This document shows positions 33,501-45,941 of a DNA stretch of 64,000 nt, piece after piece. The position numbers and the translations under genes are program-made. The stretch spans positions 17,806,887-17,870,886 of the forward strand of contig NC_064034.1 in assembly GCF_932526225.1 (NCBI RefSeq), in the 5' to 3' direction. The DNA is from Nematostella vectensis (Eukaryota > Cnidaria > Anthozoa > Actiniaria > Edwardsiidae). Under the pieces are notes generated by a model. The model saw only the letters and a program-made list of their open reading frames with translations, was not told the DNA's origin and ran no database searches. The number at the start of each line of letters is the position of its first letter. Position 1 is the stretch's first letter.

Positions 33501-36500
33501 TAGCTCCCACGAATCGTGGGTTGATGCCACCCCCAAAACAATAGCATACGAACAATACCATTCTCGGAACACCCTGTCGCCATCATAATAACCTCTTATA
33601 AAACTCGGCCTCTATTCATCCATACATACTTAATTAGCTGTTCATCTAATTCTTTGGTCAAGTTGTACGTTTCGTTGAAGCCAGTGCTAGTTTTGATGTT
33701 ATTTCAAAACGACAGCACACGAAAATTAACTACCCTCGGAACCCCCTGTTGCCATCATAATTAGCTTTCATATATACCCATCCCTACATACCTACTCAAT
33801 TGGTTATCTAATTCTTTGGTTAAGTCGTACGTTTCGTTGAAGCCAGTGCTAGTTTTGATGTTATTAGCAAATTTCTCGATGGTATCTGCCACCGTCTTCA
33901 TATCATCACTCCGGTTGGCCAGCTCAGAAACCATAACGCCGACATTATTTAGGGAATCAAGAAACGTTTGGTCTGTCAAATTTCCTCTGAGAAAGTCCCA
34001 AGCCTGAAATAAGGAGATAGAAAGTGTTCAAACAAAATATTGTTATTGCAAGGTATGTCATCTGAGTTGTGGAGTTCAAAAACCACACCAAACAGAGCGT
34101 TACCTTTTTCTTTAGAAAACATTAAAAAAATTTAAAAGAGGGGACGAGCTTCAAAGCCAGTTAGCACCTATGCACGTCTCTTGTACCAAGTATCATTTGG
34201 ACCCTACGGCTCTCAGCTCTCCTTTGACAAGGTTTTACGGTGATTTTCTTGCAAGAGAAAACTTTTAATTTTGGATCTTGGCCTATCACAACACAACTCC
34301 AGTCATTATACAAACCTCATTCATAATACCAAGGGCCTCGGTGATGTTAGCGATCTGTCCCTGAATCGTGGTCTTAGCGAGAGTGATATTCCTAAGCGCT
34401 TGCAGTGCTTCGTCCTTTATTTTGGTGCACTGCTGGCTATCATCAATCAACTTAAACACCTGAAAACCTGAAACAAAATATTAACCATGCGATCATAGAA
34501 AGATATATCAACCGGCAGACTTCAAAAGTCAGCTAGAATCATGCATGCATCTTGGAATGGAGTCTATACGTCCGTCTGTCGGTCTCTCTGTATGTTTTTC
34601 TAACTTACCCATGCTTGCGTAATTGAGTCCAAGAGATAATCCATTTTTAAAGGCTTTGGCCATCTTGAAAGCTTTACTGAAGCGTGTGTTCAATCGAGTC
34701 TTGGTGTTTGTTATTCTTGTCCTGAAGCCGCTTACAAATTTCCCGATTTTGGATTGTTTTACAGTTGATGGTCCGTCGGACGCAGATACCTTAAGGTTGA
34801 CGTGTTGCTCAGTCGACACCTGAGATAGATTTAGAGGTTGGTTCTTGCCAATCATATTCTCCTTGATAATGCGATTCTATTTGCCCTAACACTTTACATT
34901 TATGCGAGAACTGGATTCTAATGGCCCTCGTCAAATCATCATGCGATTCCCAACAAGTAGGATCTTCAAGTGTGTACCTGGAATACTTTTCTAGCGGCGT
35001 GTCGTTTACGAATGATCTTGGCAAGTCTTATTCCAGCAGGCACAGCCAGGGAGAGGGCAGGTAAAGCGATGTTGAGCGCATTGTCCAGCTTTGACTGGTA
35101 AATTCCGAGAATCTCGGTATATAGGATATCCTCAGCTGTGTTGTTCTTCTCCTTTATTATTTTCTGTAAAATATGACAATTTTATTGCTGTTTCCCATGC
35201 CCAAGTAGTGCATGACTGAAGTCCCCTCCCCTCCCTTGGAATAGCGCTAGACGTTAGACGTTTTCAGGGATATTCCTATGTTGAGTCTTGCTGCGAGAGC
35301 AGATATGGTGGAGAACCCGTCTTACCAGAAACAGGGATCAAAAAAGATCTTTGTTTCAAGCGGTACTAGCTCATTGAGTCCAACATTCATCTGCCGTAGA
35401 ATACCACATTGTAATAACCTATCTATCGAATGGGGCAAGGCTTCATAAACATAAACCAATAATTCCCAATTTTATTTCTAAATCTTTTAGAAAAAAGAGT
35501 CCATCTGCCCGATGGACTCTTCCCTGTATCCGCACCGAAACAACCGAACAATGTACCTTTATCTCCGCCACTCCGTTATTCATGCTAATGCGCACGGACG
35601 GGTGGATAGACTCGATGTATCGTTCCTGCTCGTCGTCGATCTGTCTGAGTCGAGTAAGGACAGACTCGAACTCGTCAATATCTTCTCCAATCCATAACTG
35701 CTCATGCTCAGCTACGAGAACCAAGAATACAGGGTACAGGGCCTTAGCAGGGGACATGTAACCCTCCACAAACAATTTTGGAAGCCATTTTAGCCTGCCA
35801 AGCAACGGTGTTTTTTGCTTTAAGTTAATGTGGCAAGGTGCGCACACACTCCCATCTTGTATTGTTATTGTTTGTAATAACCTTGATTCATTGTCACATT
35901 CGTTCTGACCTGCTTGAGCTAACCTCTGTCACGCTCTGTAACCTTAAACACATAGCGTGACAGCCGAAGCTCTTAGCGTGACAGAGATCATTCATAAACT
36001 AGCCGCCTGGAGGAGTTGCCGGGGAATCTAGGGGTGGGCCGATCACCCCTTCCCCCTATTTTTTCAGATAATTGGCTTAAAAATAACAAGAAATATACGA
36101 AAACCCGCGGAAAACAATTAATTCCCCTGTTGTTGAAGCGCTTTATTTAGACCTCCACTTTTTGGAACTTCTGGATCCACCTCTGATTTGAGGAGGCCTG
36201 GGTCAAACTTTATTGTCTTCATGCCTACCTTGGATCTGTAAATCATCGGCCTGGTCACTAAGATCTTTGAGTTCCTTCTTTCCGGCTTCAAATTGTTTTT
36301 CGTATTCGTCTAGCTGAGGCTCCTGGAGCTCTCCGCCGCAACCGTGAACAGCCTTGTAAACAGCCGCAGACAACGACACTGTAGTGAGCACTAAATTTGC
36401 AACATCGCCCCCAATTTTAAAACCCTTGAACACGGCACTTATCCAAGCTGTAATAGAAAATAGAATGGTAATTCCACGTGATCCTCAGGTCACGTTTAAT

Positions 36501-37596
36501 AATATGGTAATGTTTAATATCGTGTCTAGCTGACGAAGAGGACGCCATATTGGAAATTACCCAAAGGACCACCCTGGGAACAAGCTGACATGTCAAATGA
36601 CATGTCAAATTTTCACAATCATTAGGACTGGTAACAATAACTTTTGCCTCTACAGCTCTTCTTTTTTTCTTCACCTATTCAGACTTCATCGACATAGCAG
36701 CTTTATTAAAAAATAATACCTAAGTAGACCAGATGTACAGAGACACAAACCTTTCTTCTTGGGGCTCTCATGTTCTTGCTTTTGTGGCTTTAGTTTCGGC
36801 ACCTCGTTTTCTGTAGACACGTTTTAGACAGCAAATGAGCATTTGGAGTGTGACGTATAGGATAATGTATACATACATGATGGCGTTAGACTGTTATCAA
36901 TAAAATATATTCTGATATATATCCGGATGATCTAAATAGCACTCTAAAATATTTTTGTCTAAACAATATGATAGCATAAACAGTTCAATCATGTTTGTCA
37001 GTGCAAATGGCGATTGGCAAATGGCAGTTCTACGACCGAACGTAACCATGCGTCTTGAAGAATATGAATAAATCAAAACAATTATCCATTAGAGGTTACC
37101 AATGCTTGGCTGTGACATTGCTGGACTTTATTTAACACCTTTAATTTTACGAATAATTAGTGCCCATAAGCTCATTGGCCACTTGCCATTTTTGCCATTT
37201 GCCATTTGCACTGTCAACCTTTTGTGAAATAGGTAGGTATTATGGCATTTACACAAAACCAGAAGCTTTACATACGGTAAAAAAAATTGTCACAAACACG
37301 TCGCAACACAGGCGCTAAGCAAATTGCAAATACACGTACATAATCCCTCGTAACCCAGTCAGTTGTGCACGCAGGGTCTAGAAGAGTAAAAAAAGACGAT
37401 CACCTTTATTTTCGTCTTGTTCGGTTTCTAGATCGTCGTCATCGTCATCTTCATCCACCTCCCTCTCCGTATCCGTCTGAATGTAATCATGTTTCGATTC
37501 ATAGATGGGTCTCCGTCTAAATTTGGCTTCACTGAATTCTTGCAGAAGCAGAAGTACGCATAGAATGATGACGAGGCGAGAGCGAGGCCGCGCCAT
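30596..37596 (-). CDS. Family copy B, same unrecognised family as copy A
   Basis: Exons 37404-37596 (signal peptide, acidic tail), 36751-36810, 36229-36447, 35557-35742, 34978-35163, 34609-34819, 34316-34467, 33792-34003, 32553-33178, 31087-31165, 30596-30621; each matches copies A and C in length, phase and sequence, apart from the 34003-33178 region discussed here. Exon 33792-34003 ends in phase 2 while 32553-33178 begins in phase 1, so an intervening exon is required. The segment homologous to copy A's TM region (about 33480-33600) contains a TAA and I could not define an exon in it. The repeat region is intact (PLTDEDKQQVC, DQDIAEDNGWNLEAV). The last intron is enlarged by two MITEs. This copy may encode a form without the TM, or may be partly broken; expression data would tell. 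Confidence 0.55.
30709..31076. mobile_element. MITE in the last intron of copy B
   Basis: Ends TTTACCAATTTAATCGGAAA and, in complement, TTTACCATTTAATCGGAAAT; inverted repeats of about 25 bp with TTCCGG following. The corresponding intron of A and C lacks it. Interior contains repeated TTTCTCAAGCAAT-like motifs. No ORF of note. Confidence 0.7.
32246..32515. mobile_element. MITE with GC-rich termini in copy B
   Basis: Left GGGCGCCCCAAGTTCAG and right CTGAACTTGGGGCGCC are inverted, extended by TTTTTCCAC on the outside. An internal palindrome AGGGTCCGCC...GGCGGACCCT lies near the right end. It interrupts sequence that in copies A and C runs on from the repeat exon, truncating that optional tail in B. 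Confidence 0.7.
33601..33703 (-). pseudogene. 3' half of an A-type exon 7 in copy B
   Basis: After the complete exon 7 (33792-34003) a second, partial copy of the same exon is present, reading IKTSTGFNETYNLTKELDEQ and LIKYVWMNRG as in copy A. It joins abruptly to sequence that follows the first exon, so the duplicate has lost its 5' half. Confidence 0.65.
36020..36188. repeat. GGCGGATCTAGGGG-family MITE remnant
   Basis: Starts GAATCTAGGGGTGGGCCGA and ends TTTGGAACTTCTGGATCCAC. Similar elements occur at 38405-38551 and 52245-52413. Interior shares ATTTGGCTT and a poly-purine middle. Ends are inverted repeats of CAGGGGCGGATC type. Confidence 0.55.
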
Positions 37597-38404
37597 GTTT
37601 CTAGCTTATCCTAGATGTACAACAAAACTCTTTTAATGTTGAATTTATTTAAATATCTATTTTGAGCGCGCACGGCAAACAGGACGGCCAAGAAAATTGA
37701 AAAATAAGGCTGTCGCGTAATTCCTGAGAACCAATGAATTAATTGCTGCTTCTACCGAATAGAGAAAAGATTTCGAAAAGAAATAGAGAAAAACAAAGCT
37801 AAACAAGTGGAGAAATAAAAAAAATACGAAATTCTATTCGACTAAATTCGGGAAGAAAACGACGACTGTCAAATTTCAGGTGTTTTGAGTGGTTCACAGG
37901 TATTTAAGCAGGGTCCACAGGCTTCTTGTTCAAATTATTAAAGAGGTGATGGACTCCATAGAAAAACCTCCATAGATAAAAAAGCATCAAAAACACTGAA
38001 TGACAATCTTTAGTGGGCACGAATTATTTTGTGTTAGTGGCCGATATAATCGTAAAGATTATATTATTTTGTCACATGACTACACTTTTCTCAGATAGCG
38101 TTTAAAGCTCGTAGCCCTCTTATGATCATTAGAGGAGTTTTGGCACTACCAGGATTGTAACTGGCTAAACGCCGCGGTTTTGGGAGCTTGTGGGATTTGT
38201 TGGTGCGTGATCTGGAAGAATTTAAAATCCGTATTCATGTACTGAAAATGCTCATGACCAAATTCTTGGTGTTGAGCCAATGAAAGTTTGATTGGCAACG
38301 CCCGTTTCCTAAAAAAATACGGATTTTGGTTTCTGGGCGGTAGCTGTAATCGTGCATTATAGTTTTCCTGACGACGTTATTGTTTACCTAGAAATCGACA
38401 TATC

Positions 38405-38551
38405 AGAGGCGGATTTAAGGGTGGACCGAGCGGGCCCAGGCCCCCTATTTTAAGATATTTGGCTTTAGAAAAATCAAGTAATATAAGGAAATACACGGAA
38501 GAACATTGAATCCGCCCCCCCTCTTTTTTGGAGTTCCTGGATCCGCCCCTG
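38405..38551. repeat. GGCGGATC-family MITE
   Basis: Starts AGAGGCGGATTTAAGGGTGG and ends TCCTGGATCCGCCCCTG, near-inverted ends. Contains ATTTGGCTTTAGAAAAATCA as in the other family members. Confidence 0.6.
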
Positions 38552-40225
38552 CACATGCTTCTCCTTACCTTAGCAAACGCGCCGTTTTAGGTGCTAGTTA
38601 ACGACACACAAAGAACCCAAGTCGTTGATTCCACCAACGAAAAGAAATGACCCGTGGCTGAAGACTTCCGAAATTAAAAACGAAGAACTTTTGACCTTTG
38701 TTTGCCTGAATCATTTATTATTTAGTAACCTTTTTAACTCATATACGTTCAAATTACGTATTTTCTATTTATAGTAGAAATTGATACAGTCCTCGTTAAA
38801 ACATTCCATGATATATACTTATTACACGTCCACATTGTTTAGAAAAAACTGTTATTGTAACGTTTGTAAAATGTCCGACGATTGTTTGACCTTTATATAA
38901 ATAATTTAAATGCTTACCATCAATTTCATGGTCGTTACACGCCAATGAAAACCTTTTCTCCGTTTACTAATTGTGCTAATACTAATTGAGCAAACATGAT
39001 TTATTTCAAAGTTGTTAAGATTTGTAGAATATGATTATTTGCACGATAACCAATCACTGTTAGATAAATCTATAGATAGGATGATCTGGGATTTCTGACA
39101 GTGTGCCGCTGGAATGTTCAACACGCGTCGACCTTAGCCCTTTATCAAATACTCGGCGTTGTCTCCTTTGTGGTTTTACAGGTAGTACCAGCGTTGGTTG
39201 ACTCGATATGTCGTTAGGACCAAAAATCCTGAAGAGCAACAACGGGTTATATTCGCTAGGGGCTCGATTTAATCTCGTTTCTTTGAGGCGGCGCCTTACG
39301 TCGATATACGGCTCGGCCGATGAGACTCAACAACGGCTATATGAATTTCATAGATCCTACATGTCAATCACGCGCGCACGAATAGCCAATCAGAAAAGAG
39401 ATGACAAAACAACAGCTATGTGGTCCGACAAGGTCCCACAGAAGTGTTTCACAAATTCGAAAATCGACGGCAAAACAGATGGGTTTGGGATATTTTCCTG
39501 TAAATTTGGGCAAGCAAATAAACATTTTCCGGTTAGCGTAGATAGTATTAGCCCTTACTTGGCCCGGCCACTTGAAGAGTAGATAGATAGATCTCGAATG
39601 ATAGTTTAATGTACCTCTTGCAGACAAATCTAAATAACAGGTATCTGCGCACATTGTAATTACAAATACGAAATTACATTATTTTACATATATATTCCAT
39701 GTCTTGAAGAAATTCCACTTATTTAACCGAAGAAAACGTAGTTTCTACTACGAAAAAACGAAAAACAGAAAGCAAAAACACACGGACAAGAACATTGTCC
39801 CAATCCTAGCTTACTTCAATTACATTTAAGAATGGCACTGTCGTTTTAAGTATTTATTTTTTCTTTGTAGCCAGTAGTCAGTAGCCAGTAAACAGCGAAT
39901 TTGGCCTTCTCTTCTTCTTCTTTTTCCAGCACTTGAATCACTGCAAGTTGACAAAATAGCTTCGAAAACACATAAACACATAGTACCTTACCAAGAAGGC
40001 ACTGCTTTATCTTAGTATATTCCAAGTTTTCTTATTTTTATATTTTTTTGTGCCGGCGCGAACGATGTTTTTTCACCGTGAAGAAGTCGTTCGCGGTTCT
40101 GATTGGACGAACGATATTTTTTCACTGCACTTGAATGGCTTCAATCGCAACGCGGGAGACGGGTAGCTTTGCATGTCACTTTTGTTATTGAGCTCCATTG
40201 AGCGAGAGAATGAAATTTTACTGTG

Positions 40226-40500
40226 AAAATTGAATACAAAGCGTTCAAAATGGAAGACAATAGATTTGCTACTCTCAATGACACCGTAGGGGATTATGTA
40301 AAAAGTCTTGAAAACAAGAGTACAAAGGGAAAAACCGAGCGAGATGTAAGGCTGTTAACACGCTAACATCACAGTCTCGTGCGTGACATCAGTGAGACAG
40401 ATTCATTTCAAAGTAAGTTTCTTTCTGCCTCCGAGTCTGGGTAAATGTCAAGAGTTGAGGGTACCAGGTCGAGAGTCTGAAAAATGCATTTAAAAATAAT
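40226..40500 (+). pseudogene. Integrase-like N-terminal fragment, copy 1
   Basis: ATG at 40250 opens a 38-codon frame: NRFATLNDTVGDYVKSLENK, then STKGKTERDVRLLTR and a stop. Beyond the stop the frame continues as VRDISETDSFQ to a possible donor GTAAGT. The pattern (short acidic start, then N-x-x-T-K-x-K-T-x-x-D-x-x-x-L) resembles the N-terminal part of tyrosine-recombinase-like (Crypton-derived) proteins abundant in cnidarian genomes; that assignment is inference from memory of the pattern. A second copy lies at 46848-47092. Confidence 0.35.
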
Positions 40501-41077
40501 ATATAGATTTAGGCACTGCCTAAAAGCGGAGCCAGCATACAATCTATTTAAGCCATATTATAATAATCAATCAATCTTTTATTGAAAGGGAAAATCCGAA
40601 GCCAGAGGCTTATTAGCCTTAATGCATACATGTATGTATATATATGTAATGTGTGAGTGAAGCCGTTCATAGAAGAGTTCGTGATGCACAGGTGTAGAGT
40701 GGGATATGTATGGGTATATTTTTGTTGTTTAAAAAGGAAAAAACTTGTTTGGGTGTATTTGGAGGTATCATTGATTACAGAATATTGAAGAATTGAAAAT
40801 GAATTATAGTTTTTTTTACAGCAAAATGGGTGTTTTTTTATTCTCTTCAACATTTAAAACCATATCAGCACACAACACATTTCTATAAGCATATTGCTTT
40901 TGCCAGTGAATGTGCTCCATACTTGCCTACACTGTCCAAATTCCCTTTCTTCGTTTCACATCGCACTACTAGATTTTCTTAATTTTTATAATTTTCTTTT
41001 CAGTAAAAGGGTAATAAAAGTTTTATCAACATTATTTACTGTGTTGTTGTGGCTACCACTCTATTTGAATTGACACT

Positions 41078-41160
41078 ATGTCTTGGGTATGGTTTGTAAA
41101 AAACACTGACCCTCCTGGAGGTGGTCCATGGACCCATATTGAAGCATCAGGGTGTCAAGG
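41078..41160 (+). other. Exon-like segment of unknown origin
   Basis: ATG followed by MSWVWFVKNTDPPGGG and PWTHIEASGCQ, ending at a consensus donor (CAAGG then GTATGT). Composition looks protein-like, but only 27 codons are involved and no partner exon was identified. The BEL element lies 390 bases downstream. Confidence 0.3.
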
Positions 41161-41549
41161 GTATGTACATCTGTTATTTTTGTGCTAAAACATAAAATAG
41201 GGCTCGGTGTGGCATTACAGAAAGATGCAGTTTGTTTTAATATATGTATAGTGCCAAATTATCTGTAAAATAATTTTATAAAAGGTCAAATGGTACATTC
41301 TATACACCCATTTACTATGTTGACTAATAATGAGAGTAAAGTGCTGTTGATTTTGGCAAATATCATCTCAGATTCAAATAATAGCTATTTCAAAAGTAGA
41401 TTTCTCACAAACCCCTGTGGAGTTCATTAATGCAAATTGCAACTAAGAATTTTTTTATTAAAAAAACCATTTATATCTAGAAATAATTCCAAGTAACATT
41501 ATGAATAGAAAATTAGTAATTTAATTATGAAGTCTGTTTTTTAGGGGCT

Positions 41550-41760
41550 TGATATGGACGACGACGACTGTTGAGGGACTGTATCTTTTAATTTTAAACG
41601 AAGAAAAAACGGCAAACTCGTTGCAGTTCGTGGTGGACAAAACCGAACTGTACAAATTACAAAGCAACCCCATCCCTAGTCCCGCGCGGTTTGGACACAG
41701 GGCTCCCGCGCTTAACATAAGGGAAAATGCAAAATCAACATATGTAAATCGTTCAAAACA
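41550..41760 (-). repeat. 3' LTR of the BEL/Pao element
   Basis: 211 bases, starting TGTTTTGAACGATTTACATA and ending CCATATCA on the minus strand, so TG...CA. Bounded by the polypurine tract on one side and the GGGCT target copy on the other. Confidence 0.85.
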
Positions 41761-41864
41761 CCCCCACCTGTGACGTGATCCGGGGTGAAACGTCACTATC
41801 TAACACAGTTCAATATCAATAGCAATAACGTAACTATCGTCTTAGCTGTTCGGTGATAACAGTG

Positions 41865-44800
41865 TCACTGTTCCTGGCTTGCTTCCAGGAGCGCTAGCTT
41901 CCCAACAGGTCGGATCAATGTTCCTTTCGTAGTTGCGACTTCCGCAGATCGCACAAGACCATCAGGACTAGCAATCGGTGCCAGAACTCGTCCCAAGCGC
42001 CACTTGCCTCTGGGTACATCTCTCTCTACGATCAACACAAGGTCGCCGCGGCGAAGATTGCGCTGTATCGCACGCCACTTGCTGCGCTGGACCAGGTGTG
42101 GCACGTACTCTCTTCTCCACCGGCGCCAAAACTGATCGGCCAAGTACTGACTGTGGCGCCATTGACGACGAAGTGGCATATCTCTCTCGCTGAATTCACC
42201 GGGCGCGGAATTTGTACACGCACATCCATGAAGGAAGTGGTTTGGCGTTAGCACACTCACATCAGTAGGAGATGACACACTTCCCCCGTACACCAGTGGA
42301 CGCGAGTTCAGTATAGACTCTGCCTCGGCGAGAACAGTGCGGAAGACTTCATCTACTGTAAGGACGTTTCCTAACATCACTCTCATCGTGCGCTTGGTAG
42401 ACTTCACCAACGCTTCCCAGGCTCCACCGAACCAAGGCCCATCAGGCGGATTGAAGTCCCACTTGACACCGTGCACACTGAGCTCATCTGCGATTCGTTC
42501 TTGACTCAACTCCTGGAGTGAATCCCTCAACTCTCGCTCAGCTCCTACAAAGTTCGAACCATTGTCACTCATAATCCTGACAGGATTACCTCGGCGGGCG
42601 CGAAAGCGACGCAAGGCCATAATAAAGGAATCTGTATCGAGGCTATGCGCGGTCTCTAGATGCACGGCGCGCATGTGCAGGCACGTAAATAGGCACACGT
42701 AACGCTTCTCCACGCGATTTCGACCAACACGAACTTGAAACGGCCCCCCGTAGTCTAAGCCTACATGCTTGAACGGCGTGCTGACACCAGCAAGACGAAC
42801 GGCTGGAAGGTCACTCATCTTCTGGGTCATCGGCTGGACGCGACGGCGATGGCACAGTGGGCACTTAATGGTGCACTCCTTCACTTCTGCCCGCCCACGC
42901 AGTATCCAGAATCTCTCGCGTAGGTGGTTGAAGACATGCTCCACTCCAACATGGCGAAGCTTCTGATGGTACTCGGTGACTATCAAGCGTGTGACGTCCT
43001 GTCCGTGGTCGAGGATTATCGGGTGCTTCGTTTCCCATGGTATGTCGGCCCGGTCTATCCTCCCTCCGACGCGGAGAACTCCATCTACAAGCTGTGGGTC
43101 GAGGTTTGCAATGCGACTTGCTCGAGGAACTGGCTGTCCCTTCTCCAACGACTCAATTTCTCTGTCTTCAACTCTTCAATGCTTAGTGCTCCCAACTTGG
43201 GCTTATCTCGGTTGCGCAGGTTATACAGGAAACGCAGGATCCAGGCCGTAACTCGGCGCAGCTTTAACCAACTGGAAAACGCAGCAGGGTCGATCAAAGG
43301 GGCGTCTGCTTCTTGCTGCACTCTCAGGACCTTCTTTCGCATCTCAGACTTTTCCGACGGCGGTGCAGTGGTTTGAACGTCATCTATCGGCCAAGCGTGC
43401 ACTGGTAACCTCAGGAAATCCGGCCCTTCAATCCAAGTTGTGTTGGCTTGTATGTCGCCTGCGGAGGCTCCTCTTGTTGCCACATCGGCGATGTTCATCT
43501 CCGTTCGTACGTGGTGCCACTGGATGGGGTCACTCTCTGTCAAGATCTCAGCTATATGGTTGGCGACAAACGGCTTGAAATTCCTCGGCTCGCCACGAAT
43601 CCACCACAGTGCGGTAGTGGAGTCCGAAAGGTAGATCACCTCTCGCATACTCAAACTGAGCTGTATACAAGCGGCCTTGGCGAGTCGTACGGCTAGCTGA
43701 CACGCCATTAGCTCCCCTCTCGGGATTGAGATCGGCTTCAACGGCATGAGGCGCGTTTTTGCGATGACTAGATGACACGTGACTTCCCCGACTGTCGACG
43801 TTGCGCGCACGTAGGCGACTGCGGCGCATGCTTCCTCAGACGCATCGCAAAACACTACTAACTGCTTCTTCCTTAACTTACTGGGCTGACGGTAAATGTA
43901 GCGTAGGACAACAAAGGACTTTAGGGCAACCATCTCCGCCTCCACCTTGCTCCACTCTAAGCGCAGATCTGACGGTAGTAACTCATCCCAGTCTATGCCA
44001 CGTGACCATGTACGCTGCAACATGACTTTGGCGCGAACCACGTATGGACTTGCCCATCCTAACGGGTCATACAATCCCGCTAGTTTCTTGAGGACACCCC
44101 GTTTTGTTTCTTCTGCGGGGGGTCTTTCGACGTGTGCAAATGCAAAGCCGAGGGTGTCTGACTGAGGATCCCATCGCACCCCAAGCGCTCGACCTTGCGG
44201 CAGCTCTAACATCTCTAGGGCCTCGTTACGGACGGCTCGCTCTGTCTCCGGTACGGTAGCTAACACCTCGGCAGACGACGACATCCACTTACGCATGGGA
44301 AATCCCCCTTTAGCCATAAGTGCGGTAACATCCTCGCGCAGCTTTACAGCTTCTCCGACATCCTCCCAGGACGTGTATAAGTAATCAACGAATATGTCGC
44401 GCTTGACTACGGCGGCGGCGTCTGGCCATTGCTCTTTGTTGTCTTCAGCCGTACGCTGGACGGCAAAGTTCGATTCACATGGCGACGACTTATCTCCGAA
44501 CACGAGGCAATTCATCTCATAAACATCAGGCGGCTTGTCCGTCTCTAGATCTCGCCAAAGATAGCGGTGGTACTTGCGGTCCTCTGTACGCAAGCGCACA
44601 TGACAAAACATGTCTGACACATCACCCGCGAGCGCTACAGGTCGTTCACGGAAACGCATCAAAACGCCTGGTAGATCGTTATGTAGACTAGGCCCTGCTT
44701 CTAGACAGTCGTTGAGACAGATCCCATCGTGCACTGCGGCTGAATCAAACACGACTCTTGGAAGAGGCTTGTGTGGCGACAACACCGGGTGATGGGGTAG

Positions 44801-45880
44801 CAGCCATTGCTCTGTATCCTCCACCCGTTCCTCATCTGAGAGCTTGCAGGCAAACCCTTTCTCGACGTACGTGCTGATCGCTTTCTTATACCCTTGCGCC
44901 AGCTCCGGGTCTTTCTGCAGGCGACGCTCCACTGACTCTAGGCGACTCAAGGCTGTGGCGTAGTTATTAGGTAATGGAGGTCGGTCAGGTTTCCACAAGA
45001 GCGCTAACTCGTAACCTGAATCCACTAGTCGGCATGACTTATCCAAGGCATCCAAGGCTCTCTGTTCGCTGCGGCTGTATGGTGGTGATTCCTCGACGCG
45101 GACGCCAAACGTGTCTACTTCCCAGAACATGCGCAGGTTGTGATTTGTGTCGTCTTCGGCTTCTGACACGTGTGCGCGGAGTATGCGCTTTCCCCCACCC
45201 TCGGAGTCTGAGACTGGGCCCGCGATAACCCACCCCAGCGGTGTCTTCTCAGCATACGGTTCTGTGACCCCACCCCTCCTGACTTCCAATGGGGCCATTA
45301 AGGCTGCTGTGTCGAGGCCTAACAAAACATCAACCGTCCCGTTGCCCGTGTTCTCTACTGGGACATCACACAAATGCGCATAGCGTCGCTTGACCTCTGA
45401 CCAATCAATAGCACTGACAGGAGCACAGATGCTTTTTATTGTCCACGCGCTCACAGTTCCTTTAACCGCAGATGATGCAAATGGTAGATGCACGCGCTCT
45501 GACTTGACCGTGGTACTAACCCCCCCTACTGTGTCAACGGTTAGGTTTTGCCTAGGACCTGATATCCCCAGTTGCTTTGCAAACCCAGTTCTTACAAGGG
45601 TAGTTTCGCTGCCTGAATCCAAAAGTACTAATCCCATAACTACTTGGCCAGAGTCACTGGTAAATGGTACTGCAACAGTTTTGAGCGCGGCTTTATTGAC
45701 ACTTGGCGTGCTGGCTTGCGCTTTCCCGCAATGAACCCCTTTATCCCCTGGAGGAAGTTCGACAGTTAAGGGCTCTCTAGGTGGTTGTTTGGGAGCAAAG
45801 GAATGCAAAAGGTAATGATGACCTCAGTCACAACCATCAACCCCGCATTTCTGGGATCTACTGCACGAACGTCGCTGATG
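41865..45880 (-). pseudogene. gag end and pol of the BEL/Pao element
   Basis: 45828-45880 reads the end of gag with a zinc-knuckle-like CGVDGCD before a TGA at 45825-45827 and GHHYLLHSFAPK after it. The next frame (45808 down to 43085) has the protease motif VLLDSGSETTLV, the reverse transcriptase core VALAGDVSDMFCHVRL, and RNase H LVVFCDASEEA with SDSTTALWWIR. At the catalytic box (44374-44391) it reads FVDYLY where active enzymes have YVDD, so the second Asp is lost. Near 43150 the frame shifts by one and integrase continues to 41865: HHCC motif (H-x-H, CTIKCPLC), then LDYGGPF, MSDNGSNFVG and GGAWEALVKS as the D,D,E triad. The stop, the frameshift and the changed RT motif mark it as inactive. 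Confidence 0.9.
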
Positions 45881-45882
45881 TC

Positions 45883-45941
45883 GCTCCCGCGCTTAACATA
45901 AGGGAAAATGCAAAATCAACATATGTAAATCGTTCAAAACA
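45883..45941 (-). repeat. Remnant of the 5' LTR
   Basis: 59 bases identical to the first 59 of the 3' LTR (41702-41760), then an abrupt junction into gag. Confidence 0.85.

Larger units (their letters stand above)
37597..41549. other. Upstream region of copy B and start of the inserted block
   Basis: 37600-38760 corresponds to the upstream region of copies A and C, with a GGCGGATC-family MITE at 38405-38551. 39065-39235 matches 28500-28690. From about 39235 the match to unit A stops and resumes at about 47798, so 39.24-47.80 kb is a block inside unit B. A 124-codon open frame (+, 39208-39582) begins in duplicated sequence and is not recognised. 40258-40500 is an integrase-like fragment. 41078-41160 is an exon-like stretch. 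Confidence 0.5.
41550..45941 (-). mobile_element. BEL/Pao LTR retrotransposon, internally deleted
   Basis: Flanked by a 5-bp duplication GGGCT (41545-41549 and 45942-45946). The minus-strand order is 5' LTR remnant, end of gag, protease, reverse transcriptase, RNase H, integrase, polypurine tract AGGTGGGGG, 3' LTR. The 5' LTR keeps only its first 59 bases; the rest of the LTR, primer site and most of gag are missing. Because the target duplication is intact, the deletion happened after, or was carried through, insertion. Marked by GC-rich coding sequence compared with the surrounding AT-rich DNA. Confidence 0.92.

Noticed and set aside
39208-39582. A 124-codon gene on the plus strand
   Set aside because: Starts in duplicated unit sequence, no recognisable domain, no splice signals; kept only as an unexplained open frame in the region note.
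41865-43148. Stand-alone integrase gene
   Set aside because: It is the 3' part of BEL pol after a one-base frameshift, inside LTR and target-duplication boundaries.
41978-45734. Numerous plus-strand open frames across this segment
   Set aside because: Antisense shadows of the GC-rich BEL/Pao pol region.
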